Positions 1-8,295 are shown, numbered from the stretch's first letter. The stretch is DNA of 43,602 bases from Bacteroidota bacterium (GCA_022561875.1 JADFQJ010000021.1:1-43602), one strand, 5' to 3'. Notes: generated by a model not told the origin, from the sequence alone. Translations and numbers: made by a program.

Positions 1-358
1 TTGTAGTGGTTAAGAACGGGTTGAAGGTATTAGACTCGTGCCGAATACCAGCGGTGAGAATCCGGAGTGTTTCCGGCTCTTTCCTGGTGCAAGAGAAAAA
101 GATGAATAGACAGACCAGACTAAGGCAGACCCTTGAGGTCACCGGAATTATTGAGTTAAGAAAATTTTGCATGGCACGCTTCAATACAATATCGTAGTTA
201 TGTGTTTCGCTCCCTGGCATAAAAATTAACAATTGCATAAAACAAAACATTTGCTTAGTAATATCCAAATCTATTTTGTGAATCTAACCCGCTAAGCGGT
301 TATTGAATCCAGGATATAATTTCGACTAACAGCCAAGTTCAACGAGCATAATAAGGAG

Positions 359-390
359 ATCCCGATGAACTCATTCTGAGTTATCGGGAT
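359..390. repeat. Perfect-arm hairpin
   Basis: ATCCCGAT (359-366) pairs with ATCGGGAT (383-390), and after one bulged G, AACTCA (368-373) pairs with TGAGTT (377-382) around a TTC loop. That is 14 base pairs with one bulge. No U-tract follows on either strand, so it may be a processing or mRNA-stabilising structure rather than an intrinsic terminator. It lies downstream of mnmE. Confidence 0.6.
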
Positions 391-401
391 AAGTTCAACT
401 A

Positions 402-438
402 TAAGATTTTACTGCGCCAGGCAGCTTATAAAATCTTA
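402..438 (-). terminator. Probable mnmE 3' hairpin
   Basis: TAAGATTTTA (402-411) pairs exactly with TAAAATCTTA (429-438), and CTGC/GCAG pair inside. It begins 8 nt beyond the mnmE stop codon. The A/T-rich outer stem supplies a partial U-run on the minus-strand transcript. There is no long poly-U tail, so termination efficiency is uncertain. Confidence 0.5.
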
Positions 439-445
439 GTTTCAC

Positions 446-1894
446 TTACTTCCCTATACAAAACTTCGAAAAAATATTGCCAAGTATCTCATCGGTAGTG
501 ATCTCACCGGTGATCTCACCAAGATAGTGAAGAGCTTCACGAATATCCTGGGCTAACAGATCAACGCTGATATTCTGCTCAAGACCGTTCTTTACCCGCA
601 TGAGAGCTTCCCCGGTGTTAACAAGAGCCTCGTAATGGCGGGTGTTGGTGATTATTATATCATTTTCTCCATGTGTCTCCGGCTTTATGGTTTGAACCAG
701 TTTTTCCGCAAACCTATGAACCATTTTCTGATCTTTAGCCGAAATTATTACCCTCATGTCCTTTTTCCTGAGAAAAGAGAATTCGTTTTTGCTGAATTTA
801 TTCTGAAGCTCTTCTCTGTCCAGCCGGTCGGCTTTGTTTACTACTATGATGATATGTTTGTCATCGTTCCTGGTCTGTTTCAGGATATGTTTATATGATT
901 TGCCGATGATGTCAATTTTGTCACCGGCATCCACCAGTAATAGCACTATCTTCGACTGACCTATCTTCTGGTAGGTTTTTCTAATACCCAGGTTCTCGAT
1001 AAAATCAGATGTTTCCCTTAATCCCGCTGTATCAATAAACCGGAAAATAATCCCTTCGATGTTAACAGTATCTTCAATGGCATCCCTGGTTGTACCCTCA
1101 ATTTCAGATACAATTGCTTTTTCTTCACTGAGCAGGGCATTCAGGAGGGTAGATTTCCCCACATTGGGCTTTCCTACAATGGCTACCGGCACACCGTTCT
1201 TTATCACATTTCCCAGAGAAAATGATTCTGACAAGCTGTGAATGATGCTGTAAATACGGGAAACCAGGTTTCTCAGTTTTTTACGGTCGGCAAATTCCAC
1301 ATCTTCTTCACTGAAATCCAGTTCCAGTTCAATCAGCGAAACAAAATTCAGTAATTCATTCCGCAGGTTCCTTATTTCTTCAGAAAAACCCCCTCGCATC
1401 TGCTTCAGGGCAATTCTGTGAGATGCAGCCGACGAAGAAGCAATAAGATCGGCAACAGCTTCGGCTTGTGATAGATCCATTTTTCCGTTCATAAAAGCGC
1501 GCATGGTGAACTCACCTGGTTTTGCCAGCCGTGCTCCATATTTGAGCAACACGCGGAGTAAAAGTTGCTGAATGTAAGTGGCTCCATGACAGGAAATTTC
1601 TACAACATCCTCACCGGTATATGAATTCGGTGAGCGAAACAAGCTAACCACCACTTCATCAACCAGCTTGTCCTTATCTTTTATTGTTCCGTGACGGATA
1701 GTATTTGCAGGTTGTTTAGCCAGTTTTTTTTTATCTCCGGAGTAAAAAACTTTATCCGTAATTTGTATTGCCTGATCGCCAGATAGGCGTATTACGGCAA
1801 TTGCCCCGTTACCCGGAGGTGTTGAAATGGCACATATTGTATCCTGATTGTTCAATTTATGGGAGTTTTGTGCAAATATACAAAACTGCCTCAA
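446..1894 (-). CDS. mnmE: tRNA modification GTPase MnmE
   Basis: MnmE acts with MnmG to install the carboxymethylaminomethyl group on wobble U34 of certain tRNAs. The N-terminal folate-binding domain is followed by a helical domain split by a G domain. The G domain shows Walker A GKPNVGKST, G2 GTTRD, G3 DTAG and G4 NKAD. The C-terminus ends in the family signature FCIGK, whose cysteine is conserved. Length 482 aa is slightly long for the family (about 450-460). The first 13 residues do not look like family sequence, and the homologous region begins at LNNQDTICAIS, so a TTG start at 1855 is a real alternative to the ATG at 1894. It is divergent from sucD and transcribed alone here. Confidence 0.95.
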   Translation of the reverse strand: MRQFCIFAQNSHKLNNQDTICAISTPPGNGAIAVIRLSGDQAIQITDKVFYSGDKKKLAKQPANTIRHGTIKDKDKLVDEVVVSLFRSPNSYTGEDVVEISCHGATYIQQLLLRVLLKYGARLAKPGEFTMRAFMNGKMDLSQAEAVADLIASSSAASHRIALKQMRGGFSEEIRNLRNELLNFVSLIELELDFSEEDVEFADRKKLRNLVSRIYSIIHSLSESFSLGNVIKNGVPVAIVGKPNVGKSTLLNALLSEEKAIVSEIEGTTRDAIEDTVNIEGIIFRFIDTAGLRETSDFIENLGIRKTYQKIGQSKIVLLLVDAGDKIDIIGKSYKHILKQTRNDDKHIIIVVNKADRLDREELQNKFSKNEFSFLRKKDMRVIISAKDQKMVHRFAEKLVQTIKPETHGENDIIITNTRHYEALVNTGEALMRVKNGLEQNISVDLLAQDIREALHYLGEITGEITTDEILGNIFSKFCIGK

Positions 1895-1913
1895 AACTTT
1901 TTATAAGTTAAAT

Positions 1914-1963
1914 GTTATACGTTATGAGTTTTATGTAACTCGTAACCCGGAACACTGCAACAC
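1914..1963. repeat. GTAACNC heptad array with inverted half
   Basis: GTAACTC, GTAACCC and GGAACAC follow each other in strict 7-nt register from 1935 to 1955, then a degenerate unit. Just upstream, GTTATAC GTTATGA (1914-1927 region) is the complementary orientation, so the two halves can pair. It lies in the divergent mnmE/sucD spacer. Confidence 0.6.
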
Positions 1964-1978
1964 AATTTCTTAACTTCT

Positions 1979-2010
1979 CTCTGCGTCTTTGCGACTTTGC
2001 GACTCTGCGA
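1979..2010. repeat. Octad repeat CTYTGCGA x4
   Basis: Four units with an 8-nt period (CTCTGCGT, CTTTGCGA, CTTTGCGA, CTCTGCGA). A related sequence in the opposite orientation, CACAAAGTCACTAAG, occurs near 30366-30385 in the gntR upstream spacer. Confidence 0.6.
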
Positions 2011-2109
2011 TTCGTTTTTTTCACCGCCTCACATTTTAACTAGTGTTCCTTTTGAATAATTAGCTAAATGATATACTTTTGGGGAAATTCAAAAAAAACA
2101 GTAAAGATT

Positions 2110-2985
2110 ATGAGTATATTAGTCAGTAAAGATTCGAGAATAATTGTCCAGGGATTTACCGGCAGTGAAGGAACATTTCATGCAACCCAGATGATTGAGT
2201 ACGGTACAAACGTTGTGGGAGGTGTAACTCCGGGCAAAGGTGGTCAGACACATCTTGACCGTCCGGTTTTTAATACCGTTCATGAAGCAGTTGAAAAAAC
2301 CGGCGCCGATGTTTCTGTCATATTTGTTCCCCCTGCATTCGCTGCTGATGCCATTATGGAAGCATCAGATGCAGGAATTAATGTTATTGTTACTATCACC
2401 GAAGGGATCCCTGCTTCAGATATGATAAAGGTTAAAGAATATTTAAAAGATAAGAAAGCAAGACTTATTGGTCCAAACTGCCCGGGAGTAATAACTCCGG
2501 GAGAAACCAAGGTAGGGATAATGCCCGGTTTTATTCACAGGAAGGGAGGGATTGGTATAGTTTCACGGTCAGGCACATTAACTTATGAGGCAGTTGACCA
2601 GATCACAAAATCAGGACTGGGACAATCAACCTGTATAGGTATCGGCGGCGACCCGGTAATCGGCACTACAATAAAAGAAGCGATTCAACTTTTTATGGAA
2701 GATCCGGAAACTGAAGGGATTATTATGATAGGAGAGATAGGTGGAAATATGGAAGCCGAAGCTGCTCTCTGGATAAGGGATAATGGAACCAAGCCGGTTG
2801 TTGGTTTTGTCGCCGGTAGAACAGCTCCAAAAGGACGGCGCATGGGACATGCCGGGGCAATTATCGGTGGAAAAAGTGATACAGCTGAAGCTAAAATGAA
2901 GATAATGAAAGAATGTGGTATCCATGTTGTTGAATCTCCTGCAGATATTGGGAAAATAATGTTTGAAGTACTGAAGAAAAAATAA
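2110..2985 (+). CDS. sucD: Succinyl-CoA ligase subunit alpha
   Basis: SucD is the CoA-binding alpha subunit of succinyl-CoA synthetase, the TCA enzyme that interconverts succinyl-CoA and succinate with substrate-level phosphorylation. The N-terminal Rossmann-type CoA-binding motif [10 protein letters not shown] is at residues 15-24, GPNCPG at 121-126, and the phosphohistidine motif GHAGAI has His247. I chose the ATG at 2110 (291 aa, the family length); an in-frame ATG at 2068 adds 14 residues with no family likeness. The beta subunit gene sucC, often the neighbour, is not in this window. fabG follows after 114 nt. Confidence 0.95.
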   Translation: MSILVSKDSRIIVQGFTGSEGTFHATQMIEYGTNVVGGVTPGKGGQTHLDRPVFNTVHEAVEKTGADVSVIFVPPAFAADAIMEASDAGINVIVTITEGIPASDMIKVKEYLKDKKARLIGPNCPGVITPGETKVGIMPGFIHRKGGIGIVSRSGTLTYEAVDQITKSGLGQSTCIGIGGDPVIGTTIKEAIQLFMEDPETEGIIMIGEIGGNMEAEAALWIRDNGTKPVVGFVAGRTAPKGRRMGHAGAIIGGKSDTAEAKMKIMKECGIHVVESPADIGKIMFEVLKKK

Positions 2986-2990
2986 ATAAG

Positions 2991-3037
2991 AAGGCTAAGG
3001 CTAAGGTTAAGAGACGTAAGAGGTTTTAGAAATTTAG
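2991..3037 (+). repeat. 47-bp dispersed repeat, copy 1
   Basis: Starting 5 nt after the sucD stop, this begins AAGGCTAAGGCTAAGG and contains AAGAGGTTTTAGAA. The reverse complement of 36518-36564 matches it at 40 of 47 positions by my count, with no gaps. The first part has a 6-nt period (GCTAAG). Confidence 0.75.
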
Positions 3038-3099
3038 AATATAAATGCAAAAAAATATTTAACGACTAATTACAAACCAAACACAAAAAATTTAAGAAA

Positions 3100-3846
3100 A
3101 TGAAACTACTTGAAGGAAAAACCGCATTAATCACAGGGGCTGCAAGAGGCATCGGACGATCCATTGCCCTAAGACTTGCCGGAGAAGGGGCTGATATTGC
3201 TTTTACCGACCTGGCTTATGATGATGCAGCGAAAGCTGTTGAAAAAGAGGTTACTGACAAGGGCGTTAAGGCAAAAGCCTATGCATCGGATGCAAGTAAG
3301 CTGGATCAGACACGGGAGGTAGTTGAACAGATAATTGCAGAGTTTGGCAAGATCGATATTCTGGTCAATAACGCAGGAATAACAAAAGACACATTATTAA
3401 TGAGAATGACTGAGGATCAGTGGGATGCGGTAATCACTGTCAACCTGAAATCGGTATTTAACTTTACTAAATGCGTTCAGATGTACATGCTTAAGCAGCG
3501 TTCGGGCAGTATTATTAATATGAGTTCGGTTGTGGGTGTCAGCGGTAATGCAGGACAGTCAAATTATTCTGCTTCTAAAGCCGGGATAATCGGGTTTACC
3601 AAATCAATTGCAAGGGAGGTTGGATCGAGAAACATCCGGTGCAATGCCATTGCTCCCGGATTTATCATAACAGAGATGACTGATAAAATACCGGAAGATG
3701 TCAGGAAAGATTGGATCAACCAGATCCCTCTGAAAAGGGGAGGAACTCCGGAAGATGTTGCTAATGTTGCCTTGTTCCTTGCATCTGATCTCTCATCATA
3801 TGTTAGCGGGCAAGTGATCAGTGTTTGCGGTGGTATGAAAACATAA
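3100..3846 (+). CDS. fabG: 3-oxoacyl-ACP reductase FabG
   Basis: A classical short-chain dehydrogenase of 248 aa that reduces 3-oxoacyl-ACP with NADPH in fatty-acid elongation. It shows the cofactor motif TGAARGIG (12-19), NNAG (90-93), and the catalytic set Asn115, Ser143, Tyr156, Lys160 in YSASK. The C-terminus VSGQVISVCGGM is typical of FabG. The strong SDR match is certain; assignment to FabG rather than a related SDR rests on length and overall similarity. Its TAA stop directly abuts a heptad repeat array. Confidence 0.88.
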   Translation: MKLLEGKTALITGAARGIGRSIALRLAGEGADIAFTDLAYDDAAKAVEKEVTDKGVKAKAYASDASKLDQTREVVEQIIAEFGKIDILVNNAGITKDTLLMRMTEDQWDAVITVNLKSVFNFTKCVQMYMLKQRSGSIINMSSVVGVSGNAGQSNYSASKAGIIGFTKSIAREVGSRNIRCNAIAPGFIITEMTDKIPEDVRKDWINQIPLKRGGTPEDVANVALFLASDLSSYVSGQVISVCGGMKT

Positions 3847-3902
3847 GGAAGCCGGAAGTCGGAAGCCGTAACCCGTAACACGTAACCCGAAACCCGTAAC
3901 AC
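3847..3902 (+). repeat. Eight-unit heptad array, two families
   Basis: Eight consecutive heptads fill exactly 56 nt immediately after the fabG stop codon: three GGAAGYC units (3847-3867) then five GTAACNC-type units (3868-3902). The switch between families keeps the 7-nt register, so the period is conserved while the sequence changes. Confidence 0.85.
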
Positions 3903-3925
3903 TTTTTACAATTTCCTTTGACTTG

Positions 3926-3933
3926 TATCTTTG
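3926..3933 (+). promoter_or_regulatory. Putative -7 box of dodecin gene
   Basis: TATCTTTG matches the Bacteroidota -7 consensus TAnnTTTG and lies 53 nt upstream of the dodecin start. A -33 TTTG at the proper distance is not evident. Confidence 0.4.
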
Positions 3934-3986
3934 AATTTCATATATTTATGCATATTTTATATATTAACTTCAAAATCTGATAAATT

Positions 3987-4199
3987 ATGGAAAACAGTGT
4001 TTACAAAGTAATTGAAATTATTGGTTCAAGTTCCCAGTCATGGGAAGATGCAGCTACAAATGCAGTTTCTAAGGCAAGTAAGACGCTCGAAGATCTTCGT
4101 ATTGCGGAGGTTATTACCATGGACATGAAAGTGGAAAACGGTAAGGTAACTACTTTCCGTACTAAATTACGTCTCTCTTTCAAATTCAGAAGTGATTGA
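3987..4199 (+). CDS. Dodecin family flavin-binding protein
   Basis: A 70-aa protein with the dodecin pattern: VYKVIEIIGSS, SWEDAATNAVSKAS, RIAEV and C-terminal LRLSFKF. Dodecins form hollow dodecamers that bind riboflavin/FMN or, in bacteria, FMN and CoA, and probably buffer free flavin. The order beta-helix-beta-beta and length (65-75 aa) agree with the family. It is a monocistron with its own likely promoter and a good intrinsic terminator. Confidence 0.9.
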   Translation: MENSVYKVIEIIGSSSQSWEDAATNAVSKASKTLEDLRIAEVITMDMKVENGKVTTFRTKLRLSFKFRSD

Positions 4200-4275
4200 T
4201 TCAATGTAGTTTATGGTTAGTAAAAAATTATCAAGGATTCTCAGCGTTAAATATTCATTGGATCCATTATAGGAG

Positions 4276-4302
4276 AAAAGGGCATTAAATTGCCCTTTTT
4301 TC
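4276..4302 (+). terminator. Intrinsic terminator after dodecin gene
   Basis: AAAAGGGCA (4276-4284) pairs with TGCCCTTTT (4291-4299) around a TTAAAT loop, followed by T's. A strong Rho-independent terminator. Confidence 0.88.
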
Positions 4303-4386
4303 TTATGGTGGAATTTATATCCCCAAAACCTGATTAGTGTTAAGTTATTTCCTTAATTTAGCAATAAATTGTGTAAAAAGCTTAGA

Positions 4387-5445
4387 ATGTTGAAGAAGAA
4401 TCTCTTAAAATATTCGTTTGTCTTGTTGGTTCTTACATTCTTTTCATGCTCTTCTTCGAAGTTTGTTGTTGATGTTTTGGAGCCATCATTAATCAATGTT
4501 CCCGGGGATATTGAGAGGGTGCTTATTGTAAACCGGTGCCTGAAAGAAGAATTTGAGAAACCGGATCAGATTGTTCAAGGACTTATTGCCGGTGAAGGGT
4601 CTGTTATTAATCAGGCAGGAGCGAAAAAAGCTATTGAGGCGGTTATTGATAATATCAGGTATGCTCACGGTATGGAGCCGGTTTATACATCTGATGTGCC
4701 GCGGGTGGATACTCTGGATGAAATTTTTCATAAAGCCCTTGACTGGAGTATAGTTGAGGATTTGTGCAGAAGGTATAATTCAGATGCTTTGCTGTCGCTG
4801 GAAGTTTTTAATACAAACACCTATATTGATTACGGGTACTACCAGAGACGCAAAACTAAAGATCATGTAAAGATATGGTCAAACACCAGGGTCTATAATC
4901 AGAGGATTGATCAAATCCCTCTTGCAAGGTTACGGGTTGAAATTACAGCCGGATGGCGAATGTATTATCCGGCTGACAAACAGATTATTATTGAGGAGCT
5001 TAAGAAACATACTCAACTATGGGAATTCGAAGGGAAAACACACAAAGATGCCCTGAGAAATTTACCTTCAAAAATATTTGCTGTTGAAAAGGCGGGAAAA
5101 CTTGCCGGGATTGATTTCTCAAACCGTTTGTATCCTAAAAGAACAACCGTTGAGAGGGTTCTTTTCATCAAAGGAAACAGGGATTTCAAGACTGCTAATC
5201 ATTATTTGAAACAGAGACATTGGAAGAGTGCAGCAACAATTTGGAAGAAACATACCAACGATGCGGATAATAAAATTGCTTCAGCTGCCCTTTTTAATCT
5301 TGCCGTGATAAACGAAATGGAAGGAAATATTGAAGAAGCACTTAGGCTGGCTAAACAAGCCGGTGATATTAACGATGCCCCGGAAATAAAAGAGTATGTA
5401 CTGTTGCTTGAGAAAAAAGCAAAACAGTTCAGGTATTATAACTAA
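4387..5445 (+). CDS. DUF6340-like lipoprotein with TPR end
   Basis: A 352-aa probable lipoprotein: hydrophobic signal FVLLVLTFFSC with lipobox Cys21, then a mature domain beginning VVDVLEPSLINVPGDIERV, a pattern I associate with the Bacteroidota DUF6340 family. The C-terminal 100 residues (from about NHYLKQRHWKSAATIWKK) look like two TPR-like helical hairpins. I chose the ATG at 4387; a TTG six codons upstream adds nothing. Function is unknown. The next gene is a paralogue with the same architecture, separated by 81 nt, so the two probably form a co-expressed envelope pair. Confidence 0.75.
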   Translation: MLKKNLLKYSFVLLVLTFFSCSSSKFVVDVLEPSLINVPGDIERVLIVNRCLKEEFEKPDQIVQGLIAGEGSVINQAGAKKAIEAVIDNIRYAHGMEPVYTSDVPRVDTLDEIFHKALDWSIVEDLCRRYNSDALLSLEVFNTNTYIDYGYYQRRKTKDHVKIWSNTRVYNQRIDQIPLARLRVEITAGWRMYYPADKQIIIEELKKHTQLWEFEGKTHKDALRNLPSKIFAVEKAGKLAGIDFSNRLYPKRTTVERVLFIKGNRDFKTANHYLKQRHWKSAATIWKKHTNDADNKIASAALFNLAVINEMEGNIEEALRLAKQAGDINDAPEIKEYVLLLEKKAKQFRYYN

Positions 5446-5526
5446 TTAGTACTTAAAGTGAACTAAACTTAAGACACTGAATAGTTACAAAAAAAGGTAT
5501 TAGGAATAATTGTCATATAATCGCCT

Positions 5527-6582
5527 ATGCGTTTTCGCTATTGTTTATATCTGTTTGCTTTTTGCTGGATCGTTTCTCTAAGCTCATGCAAAACTACTTC
5601 GGTTGTTCCTATCCGGGTTTATGATCCTCCGGAAGTGAAGTTTCCTGATAGTACTTATCATATTACCCTGGTTAACAGATTATATTTTCCCATTGCCAAA
5701 GAAAGTTATAATAAAAGAATAAAAAACAGGATTGATTCATTGGTAATTAATAATATTGCACAAAACAAACTTTTTGAAGGAATTAAAGATGCGTTGTATA
5801 GTTTTGAATTAATTGATACAGTGACTATTGTTCAAAAATCAAGAGAGTTAAAAGATTCTTTAAATTTCGATATTGAGTTGAAACCTATGAGTTGGGACAC
5901 AATCGGAGCAATTTCAGACAGAAACAGTTCTAATGTTGTGATTTCACTGGATGGACTTATTATCAAATCTTTATATTCATCGGAGCCTGCTATTAGTCTT
6001 GGTACAGATATTAACCTTTTGTTCTCCAGGATTTGTAAACTGAAGATATATCTATCAGCTTTATTCAGGATGTATGACCCGGAAAAAAAGCATTTAATGG
6101 AAAAATATTGTTACAGTGATACAATCTTTTGGGAATCAACAGGAATAACAACACTTACTGCATTGAGGAACCTTCCTTCGAAAAAGGATGCAATATCTGA
6201 AGCAGCATATTGGTCAGGTTTTTATTATGGAGAAAGACTTATACCACAGTGGCAGGAGGTAGACAGGTTTTATTTTATCAGTGGGCATCCATATCTGAGA
6301 GAAGCTGCTATATTAGCAAATGAAGAAAAATGGCTGGATGCTGCTAAGATATGGAAAGCTCTGGCCTATAGACCGGATAATAAAATAGCCTCCCGTGCAG
6401 CCCTTAATATGGCTCTGGTTTCAGAGATGCATGATAACCTCGATGCCGCATTAAATTGGGCGAAAAAATCATATTCTCTGGATAAAAAGGAGTCTGTAGA
6501 ACAGTATATAAAGGTACTGCAGGAGAGAATACGACTCTATAAAAAACATGTATGGACAAAGGAGGAAGTTAAAAATGACTAA
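5527..6582 (+). CDS. Second DUF6340-like lipoprotein
   Basis: A 351-aa paralogue of the preceding gene. Signal peptide LYLFAFCWIVSLSSC with lipobox Cys21; mature start with PIRVYDPPEVKFPD and ITLVNRLYFP, which parallels the first protein's LEPSLINVPGD and VLIVNR. Shared later landmarks are LTALRNLPSKKDAISEAA (cf. DALRNLPSKIFAVEKA), FISGHPYLREA, AAKIWKALAYRPDNKIASRAALNMALVSEM and a TPR-like C-terminus. The two are divergent in sequence, so the duplication is not recent. The role is unknown; an outer-membrane lipoprotein with a protein-interaction tail is plausible. Confidence 0.75.
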   Translation: MRFRYCLYLFAFCWIVSLSSCKTTSVVPIRVYDPPEVKFPDSTYHITLVNRLYFPIAKESYNKRIKNRIDSLVINNIAQNKLFEGIKDALYSFELIDTVTIVQKSRELKDSLNFDIELKPMSWDTIGAISDRNSSNVVISLDGLIIKSLYSSEPAISLGTDINLLFSRICKLKIYLSALFRMYDPEKKHLMEKYCYSDTIFWESTGITTLTALRNLPSKKDAISEAAYWSGFYYGERLIPQWQEVDRFYFISGHPYLREAAILANEEKWLDAAKIWKALAYRPDNKIASRAALNMALVSEMHDNLDAALNWAKKSYSLDKKESVEQYIKVLQERIRLYKKHVWTKEEVKND

Positions 6583-6594
6583 AATGACTAAAAA

Positions 6595-6680
6595 GTTATG
6601 AGTTTTGGGTTTCGAGTTCCGGGTTAAGAGTTATTCTTGTAATACAATCTACTTAACCCGCAACACGTAACACGTAACTC
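6595..6680. repeat. Complementary heptad arrays (GTTNCNN / GTAACNC)
   Basis: Six heptads GTTATGA, GTTTTGG, GTTTCGA, GTTCCGG, GTTAAGA, GTTATTC (6595-6636) are the reverse orientation of the family. After a 16-nt spacer come TTAACCC, GCAACAC, GTAACAC, GTAACTC (6653-6680). The halves can form an imperfect hairpin. It starts 12 nt after the second lipoprotein's stop codon. Confidence 0.75.
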
Positions 6681-6721
6681 TTTTCAAAACAATACCGGAA
6701 TACAATTCTTATATTCCCAAT

Positions 6722-6745
6722 ATTCCATTATTCCACTATTCCATT
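6722..6745 (+). repeat. Octad repeat ATTCCANT x3
   Basis: ATTCCATT, ATTCCACT, ATTCCATT with an 8-nt period, preceded by a 9-nt variant ATTCCCAAT. It resembles the octads at 34782-34816 and 34947-34986. It ends 14 nt before the putative -7 box of the next gene. Confidence 0.65.
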
Positions 6746-6759
6746 CTCTAAACTTTTCT

Positions 6760-6767
6760 TACTTTTG
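6760..6767 (+). promoter_or_regulatory. Putative -7 box of M48 peptidase gene
   Basis: TACTTTTG matches TAnnTTTG and lies 25 nt before the start codon. No clear -33 TTTG. Confidence 0.45.
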
Positions 6768-6792
6768 CGCACCTAATTAATGTTTAATTTTC

Positions 6793-8031
6793 ATGTATAA
6801 TACCTTATTTTATATAATTCTTGCCATTGTGGCTTTTGATTTTGCGCTTGAGAGATTGCTGGATTACCTCAATTCAACAAGGTGGAGCAGCAAAATACCC
6901 GATGAACTAAAAGGAATTTATGATCCTGACCGGTATGAAAAATCGCAGAAATATGAAAAGGAAAACCAGAAATTCGGACTACTGACCTCTTCATTCAGCC
7001 TTACTGTCATGGTTGCCATGTTGTTTCTGGCAGGATTCGCTATTATTGACAACTGGGCGAGGGAAATCAGTTCAAATCCTGTTGTAATAGCCCTGATCTT
7101 TTTCGGAATTCTTGGACTGGCAATTGATATAGTAAGTACACCTTTCAGTCTTTATGATACTTTTGTGATTGAGGAAAAGTACGGCTTTAATAAAACTACA
7201 CTGAAAACGTTTTTCCTGGATAAGATTAAAGGATGGTTACTGTCATTGGTTATCGGAGGTGGATTGCTTGCTCTGATCATTTGGTTTTATATGCTTACCG
7301 GGAAAATGTTCTGGATCTATACATGGCTGTTAATAAGCGGTTTTATGGTGTTTATGACAATGTTTTATTCAACACTTATCGTTCCCCTGTTTAATAAGCA
7401 AACCCTGCTTGAAGAGGGAGAATTGAAAACAGCCATCCGGAATTTTGCTGATAAAGTCGGTTTTAAGCTTGAAAATATATATGTAATAGACGGATCAAAA
7501 CGTTCTACAAAAGCCAATGCTTATTTCAGCGGACTTGGCGCCAAAAAGCGGATTGTTCTTTTTGATACCTTGATTGAAGATCTTGACAAGGATGAGATAG
7601 TAGGAGTTTTAGCCCATGAAATTGGGCATTATAAGAAGAAACACACGAAAAAAGGAATGATTATTTCTGTTTTGCAAACAGGATTAACCTTATATATACT
7701 GTCTCTGCTTATCGGCAATCCTGAATTATCAAAGGCGCTTGGGGCTGAGCAGACCGGTTTTCATTTGGGATTAATAGCGTTTGGAATACTCTATAGCCCT
7801 GTTTCTACTATACTGGGACTGGGAATGAATATTTTTTCAAGGAAGAATGAATTTGAAGCAGATGCATTTGCCGGAAAAAATTATCACGAAAAATCCCTGA
7901 TGACTGCACTGAAAAAACTGTCTGTGAAAAATCTTAGTAACCTGAGACCCCATCCGGCTGTTGTTTTCTTTCATTATTCTCACCCTCCGCTGTTGGAGAG
8001 ATTGAAAAGATTGAAAGATGAAAATGAATAG
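6793..8031 (+). CDS. M48 family Ste24-like metallopeptidase
   Basis: A 412-aa membrane zinc protease of the Ste24/CAAX protease 1 type. The zinc motif HEIGH is at residues 275-279 and the third ligand Glu353 is in NEFEADAFA. Hydrophobic segments occur at about 1-16, 67-85, 97-120, 146-168, 174-200 and two more after the catalytic helix, matching the seven-helix barrel of the family. The IVPLFNK motif before the catalytic domain is typical. Bacterial members probably act in membrane protein quality control rather than prenyl processing. The gene is followed by two tRNAs. Confidence 0.9.
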   Translation: MYNTLFYIILAIVAFDFALERLLDYLNSTRWSSKIPDELKGIYDPDRYEKSQKYEKENQKFGLLTSSFSLTVMVAMLFLAGFAIIDNWAREISSNPVVIALIFFGILGLAIDIVSTPFSLYDTFVIEEKYGFNKTTLKTFFLDKIKGWLLSLVIGGGLLALIIWFYMLTGKMFWIYTWLLISGFMVFMTMFYSTLIVPLFNKQTLLEEGELKTAIRNFADKVGFKLENIYVIDGSKRSTKANAYFSGLGAKKRIVLFDTLIEDLDKDEIVGVLAHEIGHYKKKHTKKGMIISVLQTGLTLYILSLLIGNPELSKALGAEQTGFHLGLIAFGILYSPVSTILGLGMNIFSRKNEFEADAFAGKNYHEKSLMTALKKLSVKNLSNLRPHPAVVFFHYSHPPLLERLKRLKDENE

Positions 8032-8079
8032 GTGAATTGTTGTATATTTAATTCATAATTAAAAGTTCATATTTCCAAA

Positions 8080-8152
8080 GCCTCCTTAGCTCAGTTGGTA
8101 GAGCAGCTCATTCGTAATGAGCAGGTCGCCGGTTCAAGTCCGGTGGGAGGCT
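8080..8152 (+). tRNA. tRNA-Thr (anticodon CGU)
   Basis: A 73-nt cloverleaf. Acceptor GCCTCCT/GGGAGGC, D arm with AGTTGGTAGA, anticodon stem GCTCA/TGAGC with loop TTCGTAA (anticodon CGT), T arm GCCGG-TTCAAGT-CCGGT and discriminator T. CCA is not fully encoded. Confidence 0.96.
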
Positions 8153-8171
8153 CAAATTTAAGACATTGTCA

Positions 8172-8198
8172 GGATGCTGACCGCAAGCGGCAGCATTC
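8172..8198 (+). other. Hairpin between two tRNAs
   Basis: ATGCTG (8174-8179) pairs with CAGCAT (8191-8196), with CCGC/GCGG inside around an AA loop and one bulged A. The stem can extend by a G-T and a G-C pair. It has no U-tract, so it may guide processing of a tRNA-Thr/tRNA-Gly co-transcript. Confidence 0.6.
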
Positions 8199-8222
8199 GA
8201 TCATTGAAATATGAAGTTATTA

Positions 8223-8295
8223 GCGGCAGTAGCTCAGCAGGTAGAGCGTCAGCTTCCCAAGCTGAAGGTCGCCGGTTCGAAACCGGTTTGCCGCT
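8223..8295 (+). tRNA. tRNA-Gly (anticodon CCC)
   Basis: A 73-nt cloverleaf. Acceptor GCGGCAG/TTGCCGC (one G-U pair), anticodon stem TCAGC/GCTGA with loop TTCCCAA (anticodon CCC), T arm GCCGG-TTCGAAA-CCGGT and discriminator T. It lies 70 nt after tRNA-Thr in the same orientation. Confidence 0.96.

Larger units (their letters stand above)
1..445. other. Leading spacer, no convincing gene
   Basis: No reading frame here resembles a known protein. The only frame of note (6-197, 63 codons) has no recognisable motif and I do not call it. The stretch holds a small palindrome at 289-299 (CCGCT A AGCGG) and two longer hairpins at 359-390 and 402-438. The first 200 bases are more G-rich than the following AT-rich spacer and could be the end of an element or RNA that begins outside the window, but I do not recognise it. 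Confidence 0.5.

Noticed and set aside
6-197. A 63-codon frame at the left edge
   Set aside because: No recognisable domain, unusual composition and no upstream signal; it may be part of an element cut by the window edge but cannot be called a gene.
2068-2109. Upstream ATG for sucD
   Set aside because: The extra 14 residues have no family likeness and the shorter product has the normal SucD length.
8032-8079. Extra gene in front of the tRNAs
   Set aside because: Only 48 AT-rich bases, no open frame.
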